Assembly: GCF_039545055.1 (NCBI RefSeq)
Contig: NZ_BAABRP010000011.1
Location: forward strand, 1-64,000
Reading direction: 5' to 3'
Length of the DNA: 64,000 bases
DNA from: Deinococcus carri
Lineage (GTDB): Bacteria > Deinococcota > Deinococci > Deinococcales > Deinococcaceae
Positions 46,690 through 54,847 of this stretch are shown piece by piece; position 1 is the stretch's first letter; every line of letters starts with the position of its first letter. The notes beneath the pieces were generated by a model. It ran no database searches. It saw nothing but the letters and a program-made list of their open reading frames with translations, and had not been told where the DNA came from. The translations under genes and the position numbers were made by a program.

Positions 46690-47473
46690 GTGCGCCTCCC
46701 ACGGCCTGCAAGAACCGCTCGGCCACGCCCAGCACCTCGGCCCGGCCCTCCCCCTGATCGAGCTGGGACACGGGGACGCCCCGTTCCATCGCGGCCGGAT
46801 AGAGGCCCGGCCGGTGCTTGATGATGCCCAGGGTGCCGCCGAACTGCTGCTCGATCTCGGCCATGTACCGCCGGGCCAGGACCGTATTCGGGGCCTGCGT
46901 AATGATCGGCGGCAGCACCTGCAACCCCGGATTGAGGCGCTGGTAATGCCCCTTCTCGACCCGCGAACGAATGAACGTGCCGGCGCGCAGACCCTTGCGG
47001 TTGGGCGGAATGGGCAGCAGGACCCGGTCCGCCGCGAGCAGGGCCAGCGTCGCCATATCGCCCAGGGTCGGGTTGGTGTCGATCAGGACAAAGTCGTACT
47101 GCCCACCGGCCCGCACCTCGTCGAGGGCATAGCGCAGCCCCACGACCATGCTGACGTCCGCCTTGAGTTCCTTTTCCAGGTTGTAGAGGGTGATGCTGCT
47201 GGGAATCAGGTCGAAGCCGAAGGTGGGCTGCGGTGGTGGAAGGCTGCCCGTGCCCAGCACCGCCGGGCCGATGGTCCAGGCGAACGAGTCGTCGGCATTC
47301 TCGAACTGCTCGTCGATGTCCACTCCCAGACTGACGCTGAGATCGGCCTGATGGTCGGCGTCGATCAGCAGCACCCGCTGGCCGAGCAGCGACAGCGCGG
47401 CGCTGAGGTCGCGGGCGGTGGCACTCTTGCCCACTCCGCCGGCATAGCTATGAATCGTGGTAATCAGCGTCAT
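46679..47473 (-). CDS. parA: ParA-family partition ATPase
   Basis: The 264 residues carry a P-loop YAGGVGKSATARDLSAAL close to the N-terminus, LLIDADHQADLS as Walker A', and FVLIDTNPTLGD as Walker B. The usual signature lysine before GGVGK is alanine here. The start at 47473 is supported by GGAG 8 bp upstream and by the fold starting MTLITTIHS; the longer frame to 47536 would run through the parS-like palindromes. Together with ParB and the upstream sites it forms a type Ia-like partition locus. Confidence 0.9.
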   Translation of the reverse strand: MTLITTIHSYAGGVGKSATARDLSAALSLLGQRVLLIDADHQADLSVSLGVDIDEQFENADDSFAWTIGPAVLGTGSLPPPQPTFGFDLIPSSITLYNLEKELKADVSMVVGLRYALDEVRAGGQYDFVLIDTNPTLGDMATLALLAADRVLLPIPPNRKGLRAGTFIRSRVEKGHYQRLNPGLQVLPPIITQAPNTVLARRYMAEIEQQFGGTLGIIKHRPGLYPAAMERGVPVSQLDQGEGRAEVLGVAERFLQAVGGARGA

Positions 47474-47489
47474 GGGTTCTCCTGGCAAC

Positions 47490-47545
47490 TTAGAATCACG
47501 TGATTCTAACCTGTCTGCTACGCCCCGTAGAATCACGGGATTCTA
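47490..47545. promoter_or_regulatory. Two candidate parS sites upstream of parA
   Basis: TTAGAATCACGTGATTCTAA (47490-47509) is a perfect 20-bp palindrome. TAGAATCACGGGATTCTA (47528-47545) is the same site with one changed base. Centres are 37 bp apart. Both lie within 75 bp of the parA start, typical for centromere sites or parAB operators. Confidence 0.75.
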
Positions 47546-47675
47546 GATAGGTCCCGCGCTTCCCCGGTGCGGAGGAGGAACAGCAGCCCTGCTGATGGTC
47601 TGCGCACCTCTGCTGGCGGGAATTCCGTGTGCGCACTGTTCTTCCTCCGACCTTGAGAACGTATAGTACTGGTCT

Positions 47676-49409
47676 ATGAAGAACAGCTTGATGGTTGTGA
47701 CTCTGGCGCTCGGACTGACCGCTTGCAGCACCACCGGCCCTCGGGCGGCGGAGCCGGTGAATGTGACGGTACTGGCCGTCAACGACTTCCACGGGGGACT
47801 GGAACCCAGCAGCTTCGCGGGGGTGCAGGTGCCCAAGGAGGACGGCACGGGAACGACGGGGCTGACGGCGGGGGGCATCAAGGCCATTGGCGGCGAACTG
47901 GCCGAGGCCCGCAAGCAGAATCCCAATACCATCTTCGTGGGTGGGGGTGACCTGATCGGGGCCAGCCCAGCCACGTCGAGCCTGCTGCGCGACGAACCCA
48001 GCGTCATCGCCCTCTCGAAACTGGGCATGAAGGCCAGCGCCCTGGGCAATCATGAGTTCGATCAGGGCGTGAAGGAACTGCTGCGAATGCAAAATGGCGG
48101 CTGCGATTCCAACGCGCCCGACAAGGCCTGCAAATTCGAGGCGAACTATCCCGGCGCGAGCTTCAAGTGGCTTGGGGCCAACGTGGTCTACACCGCGGGG
48201 GGCAGCAATCCCTTCCAGCCCTATTACATCGAGAACATCGGCGGGGCCAGGATTGGCTTTATCGGCGCGGTTCTCAAGGAAACCCCGACCATCGTTTCCC
48301 CGGCGGGCGTGGCGGGCCTGTCCTTCCTGGACGAGGCGACCTCGATCAACAAATACGTTCCTGTCCTGAAGTCGCAGAACGTGGACGCCATCATCGTGCT
48401 GATTCACCAGGGCGGCGTCATCAAGGAGGGGTCCACTGCCAAGTTCGACACCGTGGGCTGTCAGGACCTGACAGGAGACATCATCCCGATTGCTCAGAAG
48501 ATCGATCCGGCAGTGAGTGCCATCATCAGCGGTCATACCCATCAGGGCTACAACTGCGTGGTTCCCGACCCCAACGGCAAGCCCCGCATCGTGATCGAGG
48601 GGGAAGTCTCGGGGCACCTGCTCCAGCGCCTCGATCTGGTGGTGGACAAGGCCAACCACACCGTTCAGGAGGTCAAGGCCCGGAACGTGGTCGTCAACTA
48701 CACCGCCCGCAAGGCTGCCGGGACGCTCGACAGCAGCATGACGGCCATCGTGACGGCCGCCAGGGCCAAGACGGATGAGGTGAAAAACCAGTTCGTCACC
48801 AATCTGGGCGTCAGCCAGATCAAGCGCGCGGCCGACCGCGCCAGCGAATCAGCGCTGGGCGACGTGATCGCCGACGCGCAACTGGCGGCGACCCAGGCCC
48901 AGGGCGCGCAGATCGCCTTTATGAACCCCGGCGGGATTCGCAAGGACCTCCCTGACGCCACCAAACTCAAGCCGGGGAACGCCGTGAACTTCGGGGACGT
49001 GTTCGATGTGCAGCCTTTCGGCAACACCATGGTCGTGATGGACCTGACCGGGTCGCAGATCAAGGCTCTGCTGGAACAGCAGACCACCGGAAACAACGCG
49101 GGAACCAACGCCAAGCTCCTTCAGGTTTCCGCGGGCTTCTCTTACACCCTGAACCTGACGGCCCCCGAGGGTGCGCGGGTGTCGAACCTGAAGCTGAACG
49201 GCCAGCCGCTCGGGGAGAACACCACCTACCGCGTCGCCATGAACTCCTTCCTGTCGACCGGTGGCGACAACTTCACGGTCTTCAAGCAGGGCACGAATGT
49301 CGTGCAGCTTCCCGGCCTGGTGGATGTGGACGCGCTGGTGAATTACCTGAAGGCGAACGGTGCCAGCCTGAACGGGACCGTGCAGGGCCGCATCACCATC
49401 ATCAAGTAA
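47676..49409 (+). CDS. 5'-nucleotidase / 2',3'-cyclic phosphodiesterase-type lipoprotein (UshA-like)
   Basis: The 577 residues begin with a lipoprotein signal (ALGLTACS lipobox). The metallophosphatase domain shows [28 protein letters not shown] and [10 protein letters not shown]. The C-terminal 5'-nucleotidase domain has [11 protein letters not shown] and [15 protein letters not shown]. It releases phosphate and nucleosides outside the membrane. A TATAGT hexamer sits 8 bp before the ATG and no ribosome-binding site is seen, so the transcript is probably leaderless. Confidence 0.92.
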   Translation: MKNSLMVVTLALGLTACSTTGPRAAEPVNVTVLAVNDFHGGLEPSSFAGVQVPKEDGTGTTGLTAGGIKAIGGELAEARKQNPNTIFVGGGDLIGASPATSSLLRDEPSVIALSKLGMKASALGNHEFDQGVKELLRMQNGGCDSNAPDKACKFEANYPGASFKWLGANVVYTAGGSNPFQPYYIENIGGARIGFIGAVLKETPTIVSPAGVAGLSFLDEATSINKYVPVLKSQNVDAIIVLIHQGGVIKEGSTAKFDTVGCQDLTGDIIPIAQKIDPAVSAIISGHTHQGYNCVVPDPNGKPRIVIEGEVSGHLLQRLDLVVDKANHTVQEVKARNVVVNYTARKAAGTLDSSMTAIVTAARAKTDEVKNQFVTNLGVSQIKRAADRASESALGDVIADAQLAATQAQGAQIAFMNPGGIRKDLPDATKLKPGNAVNFGDVFDVQPFGNTMVVMDLTGSQIKALLEQQTTGNNAGTNAKLLQVSAGFSYTLNLTAPEGARVSNLKLNGQPLGENTTYRVAMNSFLSTGGDNFTVFKQGTNVVQLPGLVDVDALVNYLKANGASLNGTVQGRITIIK

Positions 49410-49422
49410 GCCCGTCTGCCCT

Positions 49423-49453
49423 GGCACTCCCGGTCAAGCGGGGGTGCCTTTTT
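49423..49453 (+). terminator. Rho-independent terminator of the nucleotidase gene
   Basis: GGCACTCCCG and CGGGGGTGCC pair (one G-T) around a short loop and are followed by TTTTT, the clearest intrinsic terminator in the window. Confidence 0.8.
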
Positions 49454-49910
49454 GCTGGCTCTGGAGGGAGAAACAGGTTCTTGCGTGGCTGAACGACCTC
49501 CGCTCCCACGCCACCAACCCGGCCTGTCTGGAAATAGGAGAGAGGCGCGGCAGCCCAAGCCATAGGCAGACGAAGAAGAGCGGGAGGTGCTATCCACTCC
49601 CCCCGCTTGCAGGCAGCGCGGCCCGTCTGCAAGCGGGCACTCCTCCCGCTGGGGAGTCAAGCGGGTATGACTCTGGGGCTATGCCCTGCCGGGCCAACGC
49701 GAGAGGCCGACGTCCAGCCGCCCGGCCCGCCTGCCTCTCGCCACACTTCCCCTGCCGAATCCGCCAGACCTGCACGCCCCGCTCTTGCAGGAGCTTGTCT
49801 GTCGCGGTGTTGTGAGCGTCGCCAGCAGCAGCAGGCGTCGGGGCATGGGCGCAGGCTGCGGGGCGAAGCTGACCGGTTCATCCGACAAAGGGAGGACGGC
49901 CCTCATCGGC
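49454..49910. other. Intergenic region between convergent genes, with a large hairpin
   Basis: Contains a long two-part hairpin at 49579-49650. Outer arms are AGCGGGAGG and CCTCCCGCT; inner arms CCCGCTTGCAG (49602-49612) and CTGCAAGCGGG (49627-49637). The rest (to 49910) has only arginine/proline-rich chance frames. I see no gene. Confidence 0.5.
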
Positions 49911-51815
49911 TCAGGGGCGCACCTGCCACCATGTCAGCGTGTTGCCGTCGCGCACCAGCAGGCGGTCATCCGGGGCAAAGGCCGCGTCGGGCGAGGGCAG
50001 GTCGCGGCCACAGCCCCCCTGTCGGTTGAAGCCCTGGGCGAGGGCGTCCGGGGTGGGCAGCCGCTTTCCAGTTTGCAGGTCCGCCAGCGTGTACCCGTAC
50101 AGCGCCCAGCCGCAGGCGTCCCCGCTTCCCTCGCGCAGCAGGGCCAGGCGACCGTCCGCGCTGAGCGCCGAGATGCCGCGGCCGGAGTTGGGGTCGGTCG
50201 TGGTCGGCTTCAGGCGCAGCACTGGCCCCGCCTTCCCCGTGGCCGTGTTCAGCCGCCAGAACTCCATATCCACCGGGTCGCGGTGAGAGTCCTGGGCCTG
50301 ACTGGACAGGGCCACCCAGCGCCCGTCCGCCGACACCTGCGGGTAAAAGCCGCCCGACCGCCAGCCTGTCTGCCACAGCACCTTCCCAGCGGGGCTGGTG
50401 GCAATGAGGCGCTCGCGGTAGAAATCGTTCACGCTGTCCCGGCCACTGGCCTCCCGCAGGAGGACGCGCGAGACGGGAAAGGCGGCATCGGCGGGCAACC
50501 TCAGAGGCTGGCCTTTCACCGACCACGCCTGCTCCTGCCCGTTTCGCGGGTTCCAGACCTGGGCGGACACCACGGCCCCGTCGGGGCTGAAAGCGAGCTG
50601 CCGGACGTTCCCGCTGGCGTTCCACTGCCCCAGCACCCGGCCCCCGAAGTCATGCACGCGAACCAGATTGTCCTGCGCGGAGGCGAAGCGTTGCTCCCCC
50701 CAGGCCGCGAGGGTCGCTGCGGCGATGGGGGAGACGGTCTGAAGTCCCCGCCCACTCAGCACCGCCACCCGCCCGGCCCCGCCGCCCCGCGCCAGCGCCA
50801 CCAGCGCCCGCCCCCCGCGCAGGGGCACCGAGGCCGTCACCGCCTCGCCCAGCCCGCGCAGAAAGCCCCCGTCGGTGAGGCGGCGCACCTCGGGCACGCT
50901 TCCCCGGCGGAGGGTCACGAAGGCCTGCCCGTCCGGGGAAGGCCACGCGCCCCGCAGACCCACCTGGGGCGAGAGGCCCCACACCTGCCGTCCGTCCTCG
51001 TGGTAGAGGGCCAGCAGTTGCCCGTCCCGCAGCCCGCCCGTCTGCCCGTTGTAGGCGTTGACGGCCAGCAGCAGGCCGTACCCCGCCGAGGCGTTCCCCA
51101 CCCAGGCCAGCGTGGGGGAGGTGCCTTCCAGCAGCGTCTGCCCCAGCGAAATGCGCCGCCTCTGCTCGCCCTGCCACACGAACAGGGCTGCGGTCCCGTG
51201 CAGGCCATACGTGTCTTCCGGTGTGATCGCCAGCAGGGCCAGCCGCTCCCCGTTGTCATTCAGGGCCAGGGCCACCGGCTTCATCCCGGCGGGCAGGGGC
51301 AGGCGGGTGGCCCTGCCCGCCTCCACCCGCACGAGGTCCTGACCCTCCACCCGCGCCCTGATCTGGCCCGCCGGGGTGCAGACCTGCAAGGACAGCCGCG
51401 AGGTGGGGCAGGGGTCGTTGGGAAAGGTCTTCCCGCTGCGGGGATTGAGGATGGAGCGCAGCCGCACGGGCCGGTCCTTGCGCCACCCCCGCACCTCCAG
51501 CTCCAGGAACTCGCCGCTCATGCCCAGCAGCCTCAGGGCGGGGGCGTCCCCCACCTCCCCCGGCACCGGGAGGACCTGGCGGCCCAGCGGTTTCCCGGTG
51601 GCCACCTGCCAGCGCCGCAGTTCCCCGGTGGTGTCCAGCGTGTAGACCTCGCGGCTGTCCGGCGTCCACGCCGCGCCCCCGGCGGGTCCCCACTCCGGCA
51701 GCGAGAGGTGGCCGAAGCTGCCTGCCGCGTGGCCCTGAACGGTGAGGGTGCCCGTGAGGCCGGCGGCAGAGGCGACCGGAAGGGCCAGCAGAAGCGAGGT
51801 CAGCAGCAGGCGCAT
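49911..51815 (-). CDS. Exported beta-propeller (WD40-like) protein of unknown function
   Basis: The 634 residues start with a signal peptide (MRLLLTSLLLALPVASAAG). The body consists of repeated beta-blades with the pattern of WD40/PQQ-like propellers: GAAWTPDSREVYTLDTTGEL, RGAWPSPDGQAFVTLRRGS, RQLAFSPDGAVVSAQVWNPR and YPQVSADGRWVALSSQAQD. No enzymatic motif is seen. It probably acts as a periplasmic or surface binding protein. The start at 51815 is chosen for the signal peptide; an upstream extension to 51872 is unlikely. It is probably monocistronic. Confidence 0.72.
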   Translation of the reverse strand: MRLLLTSLLLALPVASAAGLTGTLTVQGHAAGSFGHLSLPEWGPAGGAAWTPDSREVYTLDTTGELRRWQVATGKPLGRQVLPVPGEVGDAPALRLLGMSGEFLELEVRGWRKDRPVRLRSILNPRSGKTFPNDPCPTSRLSLQVCTPAGQIRARVEGQDLVRVEAGRATRLPLPAGMKPVALALNDNGERLALLAITPEDTYGLHGTAALFVWQGEQRRRISLGQTLLEGTSPTLAWVGNASAGYGLLLAVNAYNGQTGGLRDGQLLALYHEDGRQVWGLSPQVGLRGAWPSPDGQAFVTLRRGSVPEVRRLTDGGFLRGLGEAVTASVPLRGGRALVALARGGGAGRVAVLSGRGLQTVSPIAAATLAAWGEQRFASAQDNLVRVHDFGGRVLGQWNASGNVRQLAFSPDGAVVSAQVWNPRNGQEQAWSVKGQPLRLPADAAFPVSRVLLREASGRDSVNDFYRERLIATSPAGKVLWQTGWRSGGFYPQVSADGRWVALSSQAQDSHRDPVDMEFWRLNTATGKAGPVLRLKPTTTDPNSGRGISALSADGRLALLREGSGDACGWALYGYTLADLQTGKRLPTPDALAQGFNRQGGCGRDLPSPDAAFAPDDRLLVRDGNTLTWWQVRP

Positions 51816-51980
51816 GGCCCTTAGCCTGCGGGACGGAAGCTGACGGGGCATGAGGGGGCAGGGCGATGCCACTTGGGGGGTGGCAGGCGCGGCCCTGCCG
51901 CCGTCAGGCGCGATGCGGTGCGGGCTGAGGCGAGGCCGGGTCCGGTGGGGATGTCTCTTCTGCTGTGCCGCACAGCCCGT

Positions 51981-54719
51981 TCAGTGCAGTCTGGGGAGGG
52001 TAAAGCCGAAGGTCGCGCCTTCACTGGGCACCCCCTGCGCGAACACCTTGCCGCCGTGCCGGGTGACGATGCGCCGCACGTTCGCCAGCCCCACCCCCGT
52101 CCCCTCGAACTCGTCGTGGCGGTGCAGGCGCTGAAACACCCCGAAGAGCTTGTCCCCGTAGCGCGGGTCGAAACCCACCCCGTTGTCCCGCACCGAGACG
52201 ACCCACTCGTGCGGCTGCTCCTCCGCCCAGACCTCGATGCGGGCGACCTCCCGCGTGCGGGTGTACTTCAGGGCGTTGGCAAGCAGGTTGACCAGCACCT
52301 GCCGCAGGGTGTGTGCGTCGCCCGTCACCAGCGGCAGGGGCATGACCTCCCATTCGACCTGCCGGTCGGGCGCGTCCGCCTCCAGCTCGGCGCGGACGCT
52401 GCCGACCAGGTCCCCGAGGTCCACCAGCCCCATCTGGAGCGGCAGCCGGGAGGTGCGCGACAGGTCGAGCATCGCGTCGATCAGGGTGTTCATCCGCCCG
52501 GTGGCCTCCTCCACGATCCTCAGGTAGCGGGCGGGCTTCTCGTCGAGCGAGTCCCCCAGGGCCTGGCGCAGCAGGTCGTTGAAGCTCCTGATGTGCCGCA
52601 CGGGCGTGCGCAGGTCGTGCGAGACGCTGTAGGCGAAGGCTTCGAGTTCCTCGTTGGCGGCGGCCAGCTTGCGGCGCTCCTCGGCCAGTTGCGTCACGCC
52701 CTGCGCGCCCTCCAGCGCGAGGCCCAGGCTGCGCACGGTCGTCTCGATCACGGCCCGGTCCGCCTCGCTCCAGTGCCGCTCATGAAAGAGCGCCACGCCG
52801 AAGATTCCGTAGGGGCTGCCGTTCACGCACACGGGAAACGCCGCGAGCGCCCCGCGCCGGACCTGATAGGTCTCGAAGTGGTCGGTGTGCTGGTCATACT
52901 CTTCGAGGTAGTACGGTTCCCGCGTCTGCCAGGGGGTCCACAGGCTGGCGGTTTCCAGCGGGAGGCCGGCTTCCACATGGGCCTGGAAGGCAGGGTCCCG
53001 CCGGTCGCCCACCTGGCTCCTGAGGGTCCACTGCCCGCCCGTGGGTTCGTAGTACGCCGCGTAGCCCTCGGGCAGCAGGGACAGCATGACCTCCTGCGCC
53101 CGGCGCACCAGCATGTGCGGCTCGGCCTGGGTGCTGAGGTCGCGCGTCAGCTCCGCGAAGCCCTCCAGGGCGCGGGTGCGTGCGGCGAGTTCCGCGTTCT
53201 GCTCCCGGAGGTGCCGCGCCGCCTCGGCCCGTTCCAGCGCGAGGCCCAGACTGCGGGCCACCGTTTCGAGCAGGGCGCGGTCCACCGCCGACCAGCGGCG
53301 CGGCGCACCGAACAGCCCCAGGCCGAAAACGCCCCGCACCGCGCCCCCGACCACGACCGGCAGGGTGGCGCTGGAACTGACGTGCCGGGTCGTGTCGGGC
53401 TGACGGTCGGTGTGGATGTCGTAGACCTCCTGATAGTAGGGTTCGCGCGTCTCGAACGGCACCCGCAGGTTTCCGGCCGCCTCGTAGGGCAGGCCCGCGT
53501 CCAGGACCCGTTGCAGCTCCTTGTCGCGCAGGCTGCCCGTCTGGGTCCTGAGCCGCCAGACTGCGCCCTCGGGTTCGTAGTACGTCGCCACACCCTCGGG
53601 CAGGAGGGACAGGACGATGTCCTGCGCGCGCCCGACCAGCAGGGCGGGGTCCGGCTCCAGCGTCAGCTCGTGCGACAGCGTCTCGAACGCTTCGAGCACC
53701 CGGGTGCGGGCGTTCAGTTCCTCGGTGCGGGCCGCCACCTGGCGCTCCAGCTCGGCCCCGTGTTCCCGCAGCGCGCGCTCGGCGGCCTTGAACGGGCGCA
53801 GGTCCTGGAGATACCCCACGACATACTGCTGGTCGCGCTCCTCGTACCGGATCAGGATCAGGTTCAGCGGCACACGCTCGCCGGTCCGCGTGAGCATCTC
53901 CTTTTCGTAGGGATCGGACGCGCCCTGCTCGAAGGCCTGGGCAAAGGCCAGCTCGTCGGCCCGGTGGTACTCGGGCGGCGTGAGGGCGGCCCAGTCGATC
54001 TCGCCCGCCTCGTACTCGGCGCGCGTGTAGCCCAGCAGCTTCAGGTAGGTATCGTTGACCAGGATCAGACGGCCATCCAGGGCACCCGCGGCGATGCCGA
54101 CCGGTCCCGCTTCTACCATGCGGCGAAACCGGGCCTCGCTCGTGCGCAGCTCCAGCTCGGTCTGCTGCCGCTGCTGGCGTTCGGCCGCGAGCGTCGCCAG
54201 CAGCCGGGTATGCCCCAGGGCCACGGCGCACTGTGCGGCGAGGGTGCGCAGGAGCCGCCGCTCGTCGGCGGAGAAGCCGCGCGGTTCCTCAAAGTCGAGC
54301 ACCAGAACACCCAGCGCCTGCCCGCCGAGGAACATGGGCAGCACGGCACTCGCGGCGGGCAGGGAGTTCCCCGCACGCCGGCCGGGTTCGGGAGGCGCGC
54401 CCAGCAGGGCCTCCGCGTCCTCGAAGAAGAGGGCCTCGTGCCGGGCCAGGGCGTCCCGGGCGAACAAGTGGGAGGGCAGGTCCCGGGCAGCCCCCCTGCG
54501 GCCCTGCTGGGCGGCGAGTTCCAGGCTGTCGCCGGCCCCGCCCGTCAGGAAGGCCGTCCCGAGGGCGGCACCGAGCGCGGCGAGGGCAGACCGGAGCACG
54601 CTGCCGAGCACCTCCTGCGGCGTGCGGGCGGCAGCGAGCGCCTCGCTGAGATCTTGCAGGCATTCACTCAGGGGAACGCCGACGGGTGAAGGCGCGTCCA
54701 CTGGGCGCTGTTCGGGCAT
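51981..54719 (-). CDS. Multi-sensor histidine kinase (GAF-PAS-GAF-GAF-HisKA-HATPase)
   Basis: The 912 residues hold an N-terminal GAF domain (to about 170), a PAS domain (about 185-310, GYTRAEYEAGEIDW) and a coiled-coil linker. Two closely similar GAF domains follow (about 350-510 and 525-680). The kinase core has the phospho-accepting histidine in SVSHDLRTPVRHI near residue 701, NLLANALKYT, DNGVGFD and EGTGVGLA. No transmembrane segment, so it is cytosolic. The H-box and ATPase resemble bacteriophytochrome-type kinases, but no chromophore cysteine is evident. No response regulator adjoins. ATG at 54719 with TATCCT 6 bp upstream; possibly leaderless. Confidence 0.85.
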   Translation of the reverse strand: MPEQRPVDAPSPVGVPLSECLQDLSEALAAARTPQEVLGSVLRSALAALGAALGTAFLTGGAGDSLELAAQQGRRGAARDLPSHLFARDALARHEALFFEDAEALLGAPPEPGRRAGNSLPAASAVLPMFLGGQALGVLVLDFEEPRGFSADERRLLRTLAAQCAVALGHTRLLATLAAERQQRQQTELELRTSEARFRRMVEAGPVGIAAGALDGRLILVNDTYLKLLGYTRAEYEAGEIDWAALTPPEYHRADELAFAQAFEQGASDPYEKEMLTRTGERVPLNLILIRYEERDQQYVVGYLQDLRPFKAAERALREHGAELERQVAARTEELNARTRVLEAFETLSHELTLEPDPALLVGRAQDIVLSLLPEGVATYYEPEGAVWRLRTQTGSLRDKELQRVLDAGLPYEAAGNLRVPFETREPYYQEVYDIHTDRQPDTTRHVSSSATLPVVVGGAVRGVFGLGLFGAPRRWSAVDRALLETVARSLGLALERAEAARHLREQNAELAARTRALEGFAELTRDLSTQAEPHMLVRRAQEVMLSLLPEGYAAYYEPTGGQWTLRSQVGDRRDPAFQAHVEAGLPLETASLWTPWQTREPYYLEEYDQHTDHFETYQVRRGALAAFPVCVNGSPYGIFGVALFHERHWSEADRAVIETTVRSLGLALEGAQGVTQLAEERRKLAAANEELEAFAYSVSHDLRTPVRHIRSFNDLLRQALGDSLDEKPARYLRIVEEATGRMNTLIDAMLDLSRTSRLPLQMGLVDLGDLVGSVRAELEADAPDRQVEWEVMPLPLVTGDAHTLRQVLVNLLANALKYTRTREVARIEVWAEEQPHEWVVSVRDNGVGFDPRYGDKLFGVFQRLHRHDEFEGTGVGLANVRRIVTRHGGKVFAQGVPSEGATFGFTLPRLH

Positions 54720-54847
54720 GACGCGAGGATAGCGTGTGTCGCCCGCCGGCCAGAGCGGGGGCCTGGACGTGCAGGCCGAGCTGCTGTCCGAGGACACACC
54801 GCGCTGGGGACGCCTGATGTGCCAGCGGAAGTTCCCCGGCTGAGAGG

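Noticed and set aside
49657..49906. Small minus-strand ORFs with a signal-like MPRRLLLLATLTT start
   Set aside because: The frames are arginine/glycine-rich after the first residues, overlap one another and lack ribosome-binding sites.
51981..54719. Classical bacteriophytochrome
   Set aside because: The kinase core is similar, but no chromophore cysteine, PHY tongue motif or adjacent heme oxygenase gene is visible.
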